From: Kordia sp039026955
Lineage (GTDB): Bacteria; Bacteroidota; Bacteroidia; Flavobacteriales; Flavobacteriaceae
NCBI GenBank assembly: GCA_039026955.1
Contig: JBCCLH010000018.1
Coordinates: 1-64,000 of the forward strand
DNA: 64,000 nt
Direction of reading: 5' to 3'
Shown here in pieces: positions 28,468 through 38,457 of the stretch. Position numbers and translations under genes: made by a program. The notes under the pieces were generated by a model. It did not search any database. It was not told the origin of the DNA and saw nothing but the letters and a program-made list of their open reading frames with translations. Every line of letters starts with the position of its first letter. The first letter of the stretch is position 1.

Positions 28468-31011
28468 TTATTGCTTTACAATTTTCAGATGCTTGGTAGC
28501 ATTGTTCGCAGTTATTTTCACAATATACATTCCGTTGGGTAGGGTTGAAAAGTCTAAAGTTGCTGTTTTTCTTTCAGCCAATACTTGTTGACCATTCATA
28601 GAAAAAACAGCAATACTATCGATGGTTTTATCAGAACGGATCTGCAATATATTTTTCACAGGATTTGGATATGCCGTCACTGTATTTTCGTCAATTTCTA
28701 AATTACTAGCTGACAACGTAGAAGCCGCACCAAATTCATATACGCCCATATCAACCGTAGTATTGTGAATACGTTGATTGAATAGAATATCGGAAGTTAC
28801 ACCCGCTGGCACTTTGGTATTATCACCAGCATCAACCGCAGGCGAGCCCATTTGCAAGCTAAAGTCGTTGTTGTTTGGATCGGTAAATAACGGATCAGAA
28901 CCACTTGTGTTTGTCAAGAAGGTGAGATTGGAAAAGCTATCTTCACTGATGGAATTGTTGACAAAAACCGTATTTGGAAACGACGTATGCCCCGGATTGA
29001 TAGAAACACCCGTAGCACCAGAAACACCTTGATCGTTGTAGTAAAAAATAGAATTATTGATCGTAGCATTGTGTGTACTCGTACCATCAGTTCGTCTGCT
29101 GAGTGCCAAAGTTCCATACTGAGAACTAGCTGTAGTTCCACGATCGAGATTATTTCCAAAGGTACAATTGGTAATCGTTGTGGTTAAATTAGAACCATTC
29201 GCATTGGCTCTTGCCCAAATAGCACTTCCTGTAAATCCTCTGTTGGAAGAATTCTGATCGACTGAAATGTTTTGATAAAATAAACAGTTGGTCATGTCCA
29301 ACGTTACAGTTCTATTGGCATTGACTAAGAAATACATACCGCTTCCATAACGACTGATGTTGTTATAAAACGTACAGTTTTCAAAGGTAGCACTGGTATT
29401 GACATTATAATACACACGAATCGCGCCACCTGTCAATCCTACATTCTGATTGAACTCACAATGCTTAAATACTACATTTTCAGACGTACTTCTCAATAAA
29501 ATGGCACCTCCATACGCATTGGTTCCTGAACCATTAGCATGTCCATCATTGATTTGAATTCCGTCAAGTGTGACATTATTCGCGTCAATATCAACTACAT
29601 GATACGAGTTGTCATTTCTAGAAGTATTCGCCATGCCCACGCCTGTATCATCATCATTGATGTCTCCTGAAAAGATCGTTGGATTGTTAAGGATATTTCG
29701 CTGCGCAACTGTTGTTTCATTCCCACTAAAACCTCCGTACACTGTCAATCCATCCAAACCTAATACAAACGCATCCGATCTTCCTGTGCCTGGTTTATAA
29801 GTCCCTGCTGCTACCCAAATTTCTGTGGTCGTATTGTCCGCACTACTTAAAGCTTCTGTAAAAGTTGGCATCGCATTTGCCCACGAATCGCCACTTCCAT
29901 CGCCACCAGCAACATTGGCATCTACATAGTATTTAGGAAGTGCAGGCTCCTCTTCAAATTTTTGCATAGACAATCGTCCGCCATCAATATAAAGCGTATA
30001 CAAGGCATTGTCTACAGGATTTACTTCTACGTCTGCTTCAAACCCTGCTCCTGTAGTACTGATACCTAAACTCGGCAGTAAACTCCATTGCGAACTTACC
30101 GTTTTGTAACGCTGAATTTGCAATCCGTTCGAAGCATCGGAATACATTAAATACAATAAATTCCCGACAGATCTGTCTACCAATTTTAAAAAGTCTCCTG
30201 TATTTCCACCAGTATTTTGCGGTTGTGGCAAGCCTAAGTTGGTAGATTCTCCAAAGAAGATTCCAGACGTCCCTGAAATGACATCATTCCCAACCCAGTA
30301 GTTCTGAATCATAGACAATTTATTGAATCGTCTCCCACTAAGATTACTAGCACTTACCGTAAATTTCAATCCTCCTGTAGCATTTATAGCACGCACTTGT
30401 GAGTTGTTGGACGTTTGTGCCAGTTCGTTTAAAATGCTCTCTCCTCTTCGATCGGTTGTCACCACAGCACTAGATGAAAAACCTGTCCAAATATTTGTTC
30501 CGCCCCAAGCGGCTTGCTTAAAGACTCTCACATAATCACGTAACGAACTCGTTCCGCCAGATTTGTGATAATAAATGACAGGCTCATTACTAGAATTGAA
30601 GACAAATTCAAGCGGTGCGACATTTTGCGGTGCCCATAATGGTGGCTGACTGTCAAAATTCCAGTTGGTGCCGTCGTAGCTGTATACTTTAATTACATTT
30701 CCTTCTTTCCAAGCAACCCAAGGCATATCCGTTACAGGATTGATTGCTATGGCTAGCAGTTCTGCGGAACTCGCTCCCCAAGTTCCAGAAGTTCCTACAT
30801 CTACCCAATTGGTACCGTCAAAGGTTTTTACATTGGGCCAACCGCCAGAAACCACATCTTTGTACAATACATACGGATTTCCGTTAGCATCAAAGGTAAA
30901 ATCAGAATCACTGGCAAAGTTTGTAAACTGTGCCGTTCCTACCTGCGTCCATTGTGCGTGCAATTGCATGAACCCAAAAAGGAAGCATAAAAAAAGTAAT
31001 CTTGTTTGCAT
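28468..31011 (-). CDS. Secreted beta-helix protein, choice-of-anchor Q type, T9SS exported
   Basis: The frame extends upstream to 31053, but the ATG at 31011 gives a clean signal peptide (MQTRLLFLCFLFGFMQLHAQ) and 847 residues. Residues about 20-340 look like a beta-propeller (repeated FDANGNPYVLYKD-like blades). From about 360, YYVDANVAGGDGSGDSW opens a right-handed parallel beta-helix of the choice-of-anchor Q type, ending with SPAVDAGDNTKVPAG. The last 75 residues are a T9SS type A sorting domain (VTAYPNPVKNILQI, then LPNGMYIVKI). This fold is common in polysaccharide-binding or adhesive proteins, but no catalytic residues are evident to me. It lies downstream of a LytTR two-component pair and may be its target; that is inference. 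Confidence 0.87.
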   Translation of the reverse strand: MQTRLLFLCFLFGFMQLHAQWTQVGTAQFTNFASDSDFTFDANGNPYVLYKDVVSGGWPNVKTFDGTNWVDVGTSGTWGASSAELLAIAINPVTDMPWVAWKEGNVIKVYSYDGTNWNFDSQPPLWAPQNVAPLEFVFNSSNEPVIYYHKSGGTSSLRDYVRVFKQAAWGGTNIWTGFSSSAVVTTDRRGESILNELAQTSNNSQVRAINATGGLKFTVSASNLSGRRFNKLSMIQNYWVGNDVISGTSGIFFGESTNLGLPQPQNTGGNTGDFLKLVDRSVGNLLYLMYSDASNGLQIQRYKTVSSQWSLLPSLGISTTGAGFEADVEVNPVDNALYTLYIDGGRLSMQKFEEEPALPKYYVDANVAGGDGSGDSWANAMPTFTEALSSADNTTTEIWVAAGTYKPGTGRSDAFVLGLDGLTVYGGFSGNETTVAQRNILNNPTIFSGDINDDDTGVGMANTSRNDNSYHVVDIDANNVTLDGIQINDGHANGSGTNAYGGAILLRSTSENVVFKHCEFNQNVGLTGGAIRVYYNVNTSATFENCTFYNNISRYGSGMYFLVNANRTVTLDMTNCLFYQNISVDQNSSNRGFTGSAIWARANANGSNLTTTITNCTFGNNLDRGTTASSQYGTLALSRRTDGTSTHNATINNSIFYYNDQGVSGATGVSINPGHTSFPNTVFVNNSISEDSFSNLTFLTNTSGSDPLFTDPNNNDFSLQMGSPAVDAGDNTKVPAGVTSDILFNQRIHNTTVDMGVYEFGAASTLSASNLEIDENTVTAYPNPVKNILQIRSDKTIDSIAVFSMNGQQVLAERKTATLDFSTLPNGMYIVKITANNATKHLKIVKQ

Positions 31012-31221
31012 AATGTTATGTTTAGTTATTATGGCACAAATTTGGGATTTCAACCTTCAGATTCTTTTTTTATTTAGTAAACGGTTTGTTTTTGTTAGTG
31101 AATCGCATGCGGAAAATGTGCTTGCCAAAGCGTTTTAGCAAAAGCTGTTTTTCAACTGATTATCAACCAATTAAAAAGCTGGTATAGTTTGTAAGTAGTT
31201 ACGTTAAAAGTCAGAAAGAAT

Positions 31222-31974
31222 TTAAAAAATACGTCGTACCAAACTTAAAAACTCTTCGCGTTTATCGCGCGCTACGGGAATGGTTTTGTTGTTTTCTAAT
31301 ACGATATGATAGCCGTCTTTTTTGATGAATTGACTCATGTATTTTAGATTGATCAAGTAAGAACGGTGCGGTTTGTAGAAGATAGAACGTTCCATCAATT
31401 GATCGGAAAAATGTTTGAGGGTTTTGCTGATGAGTTCTACTTTGCCGTTTTTTAGATAGACTTTGGTATACACGCCATCCGCTTCAAACAAAATGATGTC
31501 TTCATGCGAAACAAATAGAATTCCTTTTGGGACTTCTAAGGCAATTTTATTCAGCGATAATTGCTTAAAGTTTTTCTCTATTTGCGAAAGTTTATTGGTA
31601 ATATTATTCGTTTCAATGGCTCTTTTTGCTTTTTGAACTGCTTGGATGAGTTCCTCACTATCAATAGGTTTCAACAGATAGTCAATTGCAGAAAGTTTCA
31701 ACGCTTCAATCGCATATTGATTGTACGCCGTGGTAAAAATGATTTGAAAACTAATGTCTTGCTCTTTGAAGAACGAAGCAATTTCCAATCCTGAATGTTC
31801 TGGCATTTCGATGTCTAAAAAAACAATATCGGGTTGAAACGACTTGATTTCAGCAACGCCAGAAACCAAATCGGAAGCTTCGCGAATTTCAGTAATTTCA
31901 GGACAATCTTCTTGTATCAGTGTACGCAGCACACTTCTCGCTTTGTTTTCGTCGTCTATAATTACTGCTTTCAT
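31222..31974 (-). CDS. LytTR-family response regulator
   Basis: The ATG at 31974 (MKAVIIDDENKARSVL) fits the receiver fold better than the ATG at 31995, and gives 250 residues. The receiver domain has the acidic pair Asp7-Asp8, phospho-acceptor Asp54 (VFLDIEMPEHSG) and the conserved Lys in LLKPID. The C-terminal LytTR DNA-binding domain covers about 145-250 (YKPHRSYLINLKYM). It starts 92 bases after the stop of the cognate histidine kinase, a typical LytS/LytT arrangement. It probably binds direct repeats upstream of target promoters; no target site could be assigned here. Confidence 0.93.
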   Translation of the reverse strand: MKAVIIDDENKARSVLRTLIQEDCPEITEIREASDLVSGVAEIKSFQPDIVFLDIEMPEHSGLEIASFFKEQDISFQIIFTTAYNQYAIEALKLSAIDYLLKPIDSEELIQAVQKAKRAIETNNITNKLSQIEKNFKQLSLNKIALEVPKGILFVSHEDIILFEADGVYTKVYLKNGKVELISKTLKHFSDQLMERSIFYKPHRSYLINLKYMSQFIKKDGYHIVLENNKTIPVARDKREEFLSLVRRIF

Positions 31975-32066
31975 TGGGTATTTTTGATGGTTCAAAACTA
32001 CAATTTAATTTGATGTTGTGTTGTTTTTTTTAGTGAATGGTTTGTTTTTTGGAATGAATCGTTTCA

Positions 32067-35024
32067 CTAAAACACCAACGGAATGGTGAGCGTAACCTTT
32101 GTTCCGGAAGCCTTATTAGCTGTATCTTTTTTATCTTCAATGTGCAAATGAATCGGTTTTGTGCGGGTTTTGTTGAGCAATTCAATTCGTTTGGCGTTGG
32201 CATCACTGGAAAAGGATTTTGGATAGAATACTTTTTTATCATTGATGATTCCAGAAGCTTTTCTGCCGATTCCGTTATCATTAATCACACATATTAGTTT
32301 TTCCTGAGTTTCGTCTAGTGCGATGGAAATAGCGAGTTTTCTGTGTTGTTTTTTGTGTAAGAGTCCGTGTTTGATGGCATTCTCGACATACGGTTGTAAT
32401 AAGAATGTTGGAATCGAAATCTGTTGTGTTTCTAGATCATTATGGATACGGACTTCATATTCAAACGAATCTTCAAAGCGATCTTTTTCTAACGCCAAGT
32501 ATAAATTCAGCGCGACCAATTCTTCTTCCAATGAAATGGCATCTTTCTGACTGTGTTCCAAATACAAACGTATCAATCGTGAAAATTTGACCAAATACGT
32601 CCGTGCTAGCTTTTTTTCATTATTCAATATATAATCTTGAATCGAATTCAACGCGTTGAATATAAAGTGCGGATTCATCTGACTGCGCAGACTTTCTAAC
32701 TTTAAGAAGATGTTTTCCAATTCTTTATTTTGCTTGTCCAACAGTAATTGTTGCTTTTCTTGCAAGCGTTTGTTTTGCTTTTTAAAGTAATACCAAATCA
32801 GCACACAAACCGTTAACATAATGATCAAATAAAACCACCATTGCGCATAAAAAACACCCAATACGGTGAATTGTATTTCGCGTATTTCTGAGAATTGATC
32901 GCCATTTTTTGCTCGCAATTGAAAGGTATAGGTTCCTTCTGCCAATTTGTTATAGACGACTTTATTACTGCGCGAGGTTTCTTGTTGCCACGCCAATTCT
33001 TCCTGCGAACCTTCTTTCAATCTGTATTCGTATGTAATGGTTTCGTTCGACAGAAAACCGTTGGTGTTGAAAGCGATTTCTATTTTTTCGTTGTAATGAG
33101 GAATCGTGTATGCGTCTTGAACGGCAGTTAGCGAATCGTTAATGACAACCGAAGTAATGTATGGAACAGGTTTTTGTACACTGCCATTTGAAAACACTGC
33201 GGTAGAATGAAAAGAGAATAAATCGTTTAGTGTACTGACATAAACCTTGTCTTCAATAATTTCCAAACCTGTAAATTCATACGACGGAATTCCCTGTTTT
33301 TTCGTCAAGTTTTTAAAGATTTGTGTTGAAAGATCAAACTGTTGCAAGCCTTTGTCACCTGCGATCCAAAGTACGTTGTGTTGCAGATCACTTTGCATAA
33401 AACTATTGATATTCGTCAGCAAACCATCTTCAACCGTAATGTGTTGCACAACTTGATTGTCTTGTAGTTGGTAGATTCCGTTTTTAAACGACAAGCACCA
33501 CAGCGTTCCATCTGCGGCAGCGACCATCTCTTTAATAAAGATGGAATTCCCCTGATAAGTGATTTCACTTTTCGTAAAATCCGCATCAAATACAAATAAG
33601 CCTTTTACCGTGCCGAAGTAACTTTTTCGCGTAGATTCATTGAAAAAACAGGAATACGATCGGACACGTTCGTTGTAATAGCGTTGGATTTTGTTATTAG
33701 AACTATTTGTCATACTCGTGAGCATGATCGTCGCGCCAGTAGCCAACAATAGACTGTCTTTGCTGATAATTGCATGATCTTTCACCACGCCAGGATAATA
33801 CGATTTTCGGAAATTAAGTGTATTATTTTCTATCGTTAAAGACTGAAACGCTTTGGTAGTTTGCAAATAATACAAGGATTTGTAATCGTCATAAAAGACA
33901 TATTTGATATCCGCAACATCACTTTTCTCAAAAGATTTCGTAACATTCGTATCATGATTGAATACGTAAAATTCTTTTTGTTTTCCAATTAAAAACAACT
34001 CATTTGACTTTCCTTTTTGCAGTTTGCGGATGGTATTTCCGTTGGGAATTTGAAAATCTACATTCAATTTCAGATTCGGCACTACATACATACCTTCAAA
34101 CAAAGTGGTAAACCATAAATTCCCTTTGCTGTCTTTTAACACATCACTCACACTAACGTTGGGTAACAAATGCTGATTTAATACAAAATTTCCATTCTCA
34201 ATTCTATAGACATGTACTCCATTATTAGAAGCCACAAATAGTTCATTTTGTACCGCTTTTACTTTATGAATTAATTCACTTTCTATAACATCTTTTAATT
34301 TGATTTTAATTTCATTATTGGCAGCAATATCAAAAAGTATGTATTCTTCTGGCGCGTTTAAATAGCGCTTTATCAATACGTAGTTGTTATTAATTTTATC
34401 AATAAAAAGAATGATTCTATTTTCGGATTCATACTGTAATTCGGTCGGTTTTCTTTGCAATTGAAAATCCTCGTCAATCGTGACCAAACTTCCGGTATTA
34501 TCTATAAAACAAATAGTATCCTTATGAATAAATAGTTCTGAATTGAATAGGTAATCTTCGAAACTTTTTTCAGATAGAATTTCCTTTGTCTTTTTATCCA
34601 CAATGAGCAACTTCCGAATCGTACTTAAGATCAACACATCTTTGTGCAAGTGAATTCGGGGTAAGCTTCCAGAAAAGTATTTTTTGAGATTTAAGAATAA
34701 CTGTATTTCACCATCTTTCACACAAAACACCTGATTCGCCAAGTTGGTGTACCAAATCGTATTTTCAGCATCTTTTTGTAATGAAAACACCGATAATCCT
34801 ACCTGCTCAGGATGTGAAAATAACTTGAATTCCTTTCCATCGTAACGGTATAAACCTTTGTCTGCCGCCAACCAAATAAAGCCTTTGTCATCTTCTAACA
34901 CATTGTAAAACTCTTTATCTGGCAGGTCTTCCTTTTCCGTAAGGTGCACAAATATAGGTTGTTGCGCATGCACTTTCGTGAGAATTGTAGTGAGAAACAG
35001 CAAAAAAAGAAACAGTCGTTGCAT
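32067..35024 (-). CDS. Hybrid-propeller sensor histidine kinase, LytS type
   Basis: This 985-residue protein has a signal peptide (about 1-21), a large periplasmic two-component-regulator propeller region (about 25-640, repeated DDKGFIWLAADKGLYRYDG and DSKGNLWF blades), a Y_Y_Y-type beta-sandwich (about 655-725, FQLRAKNGDQFSEIREIQF), a membrane helix (about 733-752), a coiled coil, and a LytS/YesM-type kinase domain. The H-box QMNPHFIFNALNSI puts the phospho-acceptor at His786. The N-box is QPYVENAIKHGL and a DNGIG motif follows. Such kinases usually pair with LytTR regulators, as here, and in Bacteroidota often sense glycans or surface cues; the ligand is unknown. Confidence 0.93.
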   Translation of the reverse strand: MQRLFLFLLFLTTILTKVHAQQPIFVHLTEKEDLPDKEFYNVLEDDKGFIWLAADKGLYRYDGKEFKLFSHPEQVGLSVFSLQKDAENTIWYTNLANQVFCVKDGEIQLFLNLKKYFSGSLPRIHLHKDVLILSTIRKLLIVDKKTKEILSEKSFEDYLFNSELFIHKDTICFIDNTGSLVTIDEDFQLQRKPTELQYESENRIILFIDKINNNYVLIKRYLNAPEEYILFDIAANNEIKIKLKDVIESELIHKVKAVQNELFVASNNGVHVYRIENGNFVLNQHLLPNVSVSDVLKDSKGNLWFTTLFEGMYVVPNLKLNVDFQIPNGNTIRKLQKGKSNELFLIGKQKEFYVFNHDTNVTKSFEKSDVADIKYVFYDDYKSLYYLQTTKAFQSLTIENNTLNFRKSYYPGVVKDHAIISKDSLLLATGATIMLTSMTNSSNNKIQRYYNERVRSYSCFFNESTRKSYFGTVKGLFVFDADFTKSEITYQGNSIFIKEMVAAADGTLWCLSFKNGIYQLQDNQVVQHITVEDGLLTNINSFMQSDLQHNVLWIAGDKGLQQFDLSTQIFKNLTKKQGIPSYEFTGLEIIEDKVYVSTLNDLFSFHSTAVFSNGSVQKPVPYITSVVINDSLTAVQDAYTIPHYNEKIEIAFNTNGFLSNETITYEYRLKEGSQEELAWQQETSRSNKVVYNKLAEGTYTFQLRAKNGDQFSEIREIQFTVLGVFYAQWWFYLIIMLTVCVLIWYYFKKQNKRLQEKQQLLLDKQNKELENIFLKLESLRSQMNPHFIFNALNSIQDYILNNEKKLARTYLVKFSRLIRLYLEHSQKDAISLEEELVALNLYLALEKDRFEDSFEYEVRIHNDLETQQISIPTFLLQPYVENAIKHGLLHKKQHRKLAISIALDETQEKLICVINDNGIGRKASGIINDKKVFYPKSFSSDANAKRIELLNKTRTKPIHLHIEDKKDTANKASGTKVTLTIPLVF

Positions 35025-35116
35025 GTTTCAAAACTACCATTTTTTATGAGTTTTGAAACTTTTTTTTAGTGAACTGTCAGTATTTTGACGTTTTCAGTAG
35101 TAATTATACAATGAAC

Positions 35117-35581
35117 TCATGACAATTCACTTCTGCGCATTCTTCCTGTGATTTCTTCGATGCGAATTAAAAAGATGACTGGAAAATCGTCTTTGTAGAT
35201 TTTGCTTGAAAATTCGTTGATATAATCGAGTTTGCGTTGTTCTTTTTGAAGAATTAAATCTTTGACACCTAATGAAAAATCATGCAGATAGGCTTTGGCA
35301 GTACTTCCTTCCAACTCGTCATACACACCATGCACTACAATCGTATTCCAATGATTTACAGATTCAATTTCTGCGACTTCCAATGCTACCGAATTGACTT
35401 TACGCATGGCTTTTATTTTATGACCTTCCGCAGCATACCCAATGATGATATTTCGTTCTTTATCAAAAAAGTACGTGATGGGCGCAATGAAAGGTCGATT
35501 TTGATATACATATGCCAAATGACCGATGTAATTGTCTTCTAAAATTTGAATGCGTTCCGTTTCATTGAGTATTTTGATCAT
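35117..35581 (-). CDS. FMN-binding split-barrel protein, pyridoxamine oxidase-like
   Basis: This 154-residue cytoplasmic protein fits the NimA/pyridoxamine 5'-phosphate oxidase-like split barrel. It has IGHLAYVYQNRPFIAPITYFFD near the N-terminus, GHKIKAMRKVNSVALEV in the middle, and an ending (IRIEEITGRMRR) typical of this family. Members bind FMN or F420 and some act as nitroreductase-like enzymes; the substrate cannot be told from sequence. It is followed by no obvious partner and seems to be a single gene. Confidence 0.85.
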   Translation of the reverse strand: MIKILNETERIQILEDNYIGHLAYVYQNRPFIAPITYFFDKERNIIIGYAAEGHKIKAMRKVNSVALEVAEIESVNHWNTIVVHGVYDELEGSTAKAYLHDFSLGVKDLILQKEQRKLDYINEFSSKIYKDDFPVIFLIRIEEITGRMRRSELS

Positions 35582-35644
35582 GGTAATTTATTTTGATTAC
35601 ATACTAAAATTAGCCATCACAAAGCGATAAAAATATGATTTTGG

Positions 35645-36061
35645 TCAGTTAGACTTATTTCCTTGGAATTCCAGACTTAATTTTGCCAATAGAATCAATT
35701 CCGATTTGTTGACATCTGAGAAGCTTGCTGCAATTTTCCCCGCGATCTTTAGAATGGCTTTTTTAATTTCTGGCGTGAATAGTGATTCGTGTTGACGTTT
35801 GAAAGTGACAAAATCTGCATAGCTATCTTCCACAGTTACTTTGTCAAAATAGAGGATTTTAAAGGTAGATGTAATTTGGTGTTCTATGTCAATTGTTGCT
35901 TCTGAAATGCGATACTTTTCACTTACACTCAGCAAAGCAATTTCCTTTTTCATGGTTTCAAACTCTGCTTTCTTGATTTTTTTATCTGCCAACGCCATCG
36001 CATAAAATAGCTTTCCAAGTTGTTGATAAAAAACGACTGCGGTTTGTGGTGTTACGTCCAT
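35645..36061 (-). CDS. TerB-like helical protein
   Basis: The frame runs from a TTG at 36082, but the ATG at 36061 gives 138 residues and is preferred. The N-terminal half (LGKLFYAMALADKKIKKAEFETMKKEI) has the helix pattern and acidic/basic spacing of TerB-like (tellurite-resistance B fold) domains, which bind metal in some members. The rest is helical and otherwise featureless. The match is weak and no ter operon is present, so the cellular role is unknown. Confidence 0.65.
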   Translation of the reverse strand: MDVTPQTAVVFYQQLGKLFYAMALADKKIKKAEFETMKKEIALLSVSEKYRISEATIDIEHQITSTFKILYFDKVTVEDSYADFVTFKRQHESLFTPEIKKAILKIAGKIAASFSDVNKSELILLAKLSLEFQGNKSN

Positions 36062-36168
36062 AGTTAGGTGTATTTCTCGCAAAGCTACACTATTTAGGCT
36101 GCTTTATCAATGATATAAATCAGTTGCAAAACATGATCGAAATCATATTTTTTGACGCTACTTCCTAG

Positions 36169-36176
36169 TAAGTTTG
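36169..36176 (+). promoter_or_regulatory. Candidate -7 box for the hibernation factor gene
   Basis: TAAGTTTG matches the Bacteroidota TAnnTTTG element 48 bases upstream of the ATG at 36224. A TTGAC at 36152 lies closer than the usual -33 spacing, so the assignment is tentative. Confidence 0.35.
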
Positions 36177-36223
36177 TGTTATCAATAATCAACTACTTTT
36201 TTAAGTATCTAAAACGTAAGACT

Positions 36224-36526
36224 ATGAAAATAAACATCCAATTTTTACACATGGCTACGAGTGAAGCGATGGAAGCCTATGTAACAGAAAAACTCAACAG
36301 ATTGTTCAAAAAGTACGATATGATTATTCATATCGATGTACTTTTTAAGAGTGAGAAAGATCCGAAAGGAAAAGGTAATATTTGTGAAATGGAAGTAAGC
36401 ATGTATGGTCCGAGAATCTTTGCTTCTTCCAATGAAGAAAATTATGAACTAGCCGTAAAGCATACCATCAAAGATTTAGAGAAGCAATTGGAGAAACGTA
36501 AGAGCACACTAAAACCATATATTTAA
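36224..36526 (+). CDS. hpf: Ribosome hibernation promoting factor (HPF/RaiA family)
   Basis: The ATG at 36224 gives 100 residues (MKINIQFLHMATSEAMEAYV); an upstream extension to 36152 is not conserved-looking. The protein has the HPF/RaiA fold pattern: beta strand, helix with VTEKLNRLFKKYD, strands around IHIDVLFKSEK and a C-terminal helix YELAVKHTIKDLEKQLEKRK. It lacks the C-terminal dimerisation domain of long HPF, so it is the short type. The protein binds the ribosome decoding region in slow growth. It is monocistronic and followed by an inverted-repeat element. Confidence 0.92.
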   Translation: MKINIQFLHMATSEAMEAYVTEKLNRLFKKYDMIIHIDVLFKSEKDPKGKGNICEMEVSMYGPRIFASSNEENYELAVKHTIKDLEKQLEKRKSTLKPYI

Positions 36527-36536
36527 TAAGTTTTGG

Positions 36537-36687
36537 GGCTGTTTAAAAAGCTGACTGAAACGTCATTCTGAGCTTGATACTGAAATAAATTCAGCACAGG
36601 CTTTAGAATCTCATAATACTGATAATTAATCTTTATGAGAAACCGAATCAAGTTCGGTTTGACGAAATTTATACTTTTTAAACAGCC
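36537..36687. repeat. Dispersed 150-bp inverted-repeat element, copy B
   Basis: Perfect 14-bp terminal inverted repeats (GGCTGTTTAAAAAG / CTTTTTAAACAGCC) enclose a core with a second hairpin (AAACCGAA TCAAG TTCGGTTT). The core aligns with the element at 27876-28025 and in part with 40681-40767. It lies between convergent genes and could also terminate transcription both ways. Confidence 0.8.
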
Positions 36688-36716
36688 TCAATATTTTTGA
36701 TCCTACTTAGTGATTT

Positions 36717-38309
36717 TTATGAGAAAATCACAAACGTTCCCACAACAATAACAATGACCAATACCCCTACTGGTTTTGCATATTTCCAGTTGGTGATATC
36801 TACTTCTTGTGTGTATTGCTGTTCGTATGCTTCGGTTCGTGGTGACAGTTTTCCTATGATCAGCATGATGATAATATTTAACACAAATAAGATTCCAAAA
36901 ACATGTAGAAAATGCAGATAGTTTTCTTCTCCATCAAATACAAACGGTTTTAATATAAATTGACTGATGATGTACAACACCGATCCCAAAATGATGGCGA
37001 TGTTTGCAGCTTTGGCAGGTACATATTTTGTGGCAAATCCTACGACAATGATGGTCAAAATAGGAATGCTGTAACAGCCGTTGACTTCTTGTAAATAACC
37101 AAATAATCCATTCGGAGCATTCGCTATGAAAGGCGCCACAGACATGGCTAATACTGCTAGTAATACTCCAAAATATTTTCCAGCTTTTACCGTTTCTTTG
37201 TCAGTCGCATCTTTGTTGATGAATTCTTTGTAAATATCAATCCCAAATAAAGTAACCGAACTATTCAGCGCACTATTGAACGAACTCAGAATCGCACCAA
37301 ATAATACTGCTGCGAAGAATCCGACCAACGAGGCTGGCAATACTTCAGCTACTAATTTTGGATAGGCTTCATCCGCATTGGCTAATTCACCTTGAAATAA
37401 GTGATATGCAATAATTCCAGGTACTACTACGATAAGCGGTCCTAATATTTTGACAAACGAAGCCAATAACAATCCTTTTTGTCCTTCTTTTAAATTTTTC
37501 GCACCCAATGCACGTTGAATAATCGCCTGATTGGTTCCCCAATAAAACAATTGTACCAACATCATTCCTGTAAAAATCGTCGCAAACGGGATAGAAGATT
37601 CACTGCTTCCGATGGCATCAAATTTTGCTGGATTTTCGTTGTACAGTACAGAGATTCCTTCGGTGAGACTGTTATTTCCGATGGCTTTCAATCCAAAATA
37701 CGGAATCATCAATCCACCAATTAATAAACCGACCGCATTAATGGTATCTGACACAGCAACCGCTTTCAATCCTCCAAAAATCGCATAGATAGATCCCACA
37801 ATTCCAATAGCAAACACCGAAAACCAAAGTGCTACGGTATCTGAAACACCTAATAGTTCGGGAATGTCAAACATACTGTTTATCGCTAATGCGCCAGAAT
37901 ATAAAACGATCGGCAACAAAATCACCACATATCCTGACAAGAATAATCCCGAAGTAATCGCTTTGGTCGTTTTGTTATAACGTCTTTCCAAAAATGTTGG
38001 GATTGTCGTAATTCCGCCTTTTAAATATCTGGGCAACAGAAAAATAGCCGTAATTACCATAGCAATCGCTGCCAACGTTTCCCACGCCATCACCAGAATT
38101 CCTTCTTTGTAGGCAGAACCATTCAATCCTACAATTTGTTCTGTAGAAAGATTCGTTAAAAGCAATGATCCCGCAATGACAACACCTGTGAGGCTTCTAC
38201 CTCCTAAAAAATATCCATCCGAAGAAGTTTCATCTGTGGAACGTGTAGCAACGTATGAAATAATGGCTACCAAAGCGGTGAAGCCTACGAAGTAAATTAA
38301 TCCGGTCAT
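36717..38309 (-). CDS. Sodium:solute symporter (SSS/SLC5 family)
   Basis: This 530-residue polytopic protein has about 13-14 hydrophobic segments and the family signature near the start (YFLGGRSLTGVVIAGSLLLTNLSTEQIVGLNG). It is a Na+-coupled transporter of the SglT-like branch, so sugars or similar small solutes are likely substrates. No catabolic gene adjoins it: the leftward gene on one side is a TerB-like protein and the FUSC protein is divergent, so the substrate cannot be inferred. It is distinct in sequence from the symporter at 42293-43939. Confidence 0.9.
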   Translation of the reverse strand: MTGLIYFVGFTALVAIISYVATRSTDETSSDGYFLGGRSLTGVVIAGSLLLTNLSTEQIVGLNGSAYKEGILVMAWETLAAIAMVITAIFLLPRYLKGGITTIPTFLERRYNKTTKAITSGLFLSGYVVILLPIVLYSGALAINSMFDIPELLGVSDTVALWFSVFAIGIVGSIYAIFGGLKAVAVSDTINAVGLLIGGLMIPYFGLKAIGNNSLTEGISVLYNENPAKFDAIGSSESSIPFATIFTGMMLVQLFYWGTNQAIIQRALGAKNLKEGQKGLLLASFVKILGPLIVVVPGIIAYHLFQGELANADEAYPKLVAEVLPASLVGFFAAVLFGAILSSFNSALNSSVTLFGIDIYKEFINKDATDKETVKAGKYFGVLLAVLAMSVAPFIANAPNGLFGYLQEVNGCYSIPILTIIVVGFATKYVPAKAANIAIILGSVLYIISQFILKPFVFDGEENYLHFLHVFGILFVLNIIIMLIIGKLSPRTEAYEQQYTQEVDITNWKYAKPVGVLVIVIVVGTFVIFS

Positions 38310-38457
38310 AAATAAGGTTGGTTTTGGTCGGGTAATTTATAAAATATAACTGCCACTGACAAACATATTGTTTTCTGCAGACTTTGTATGCATTTTTTTT
38401 GAGAGTACTTGGAAAGATTCGTTTAGATATCCAACTCGAATACGTATTTTTGACTGC

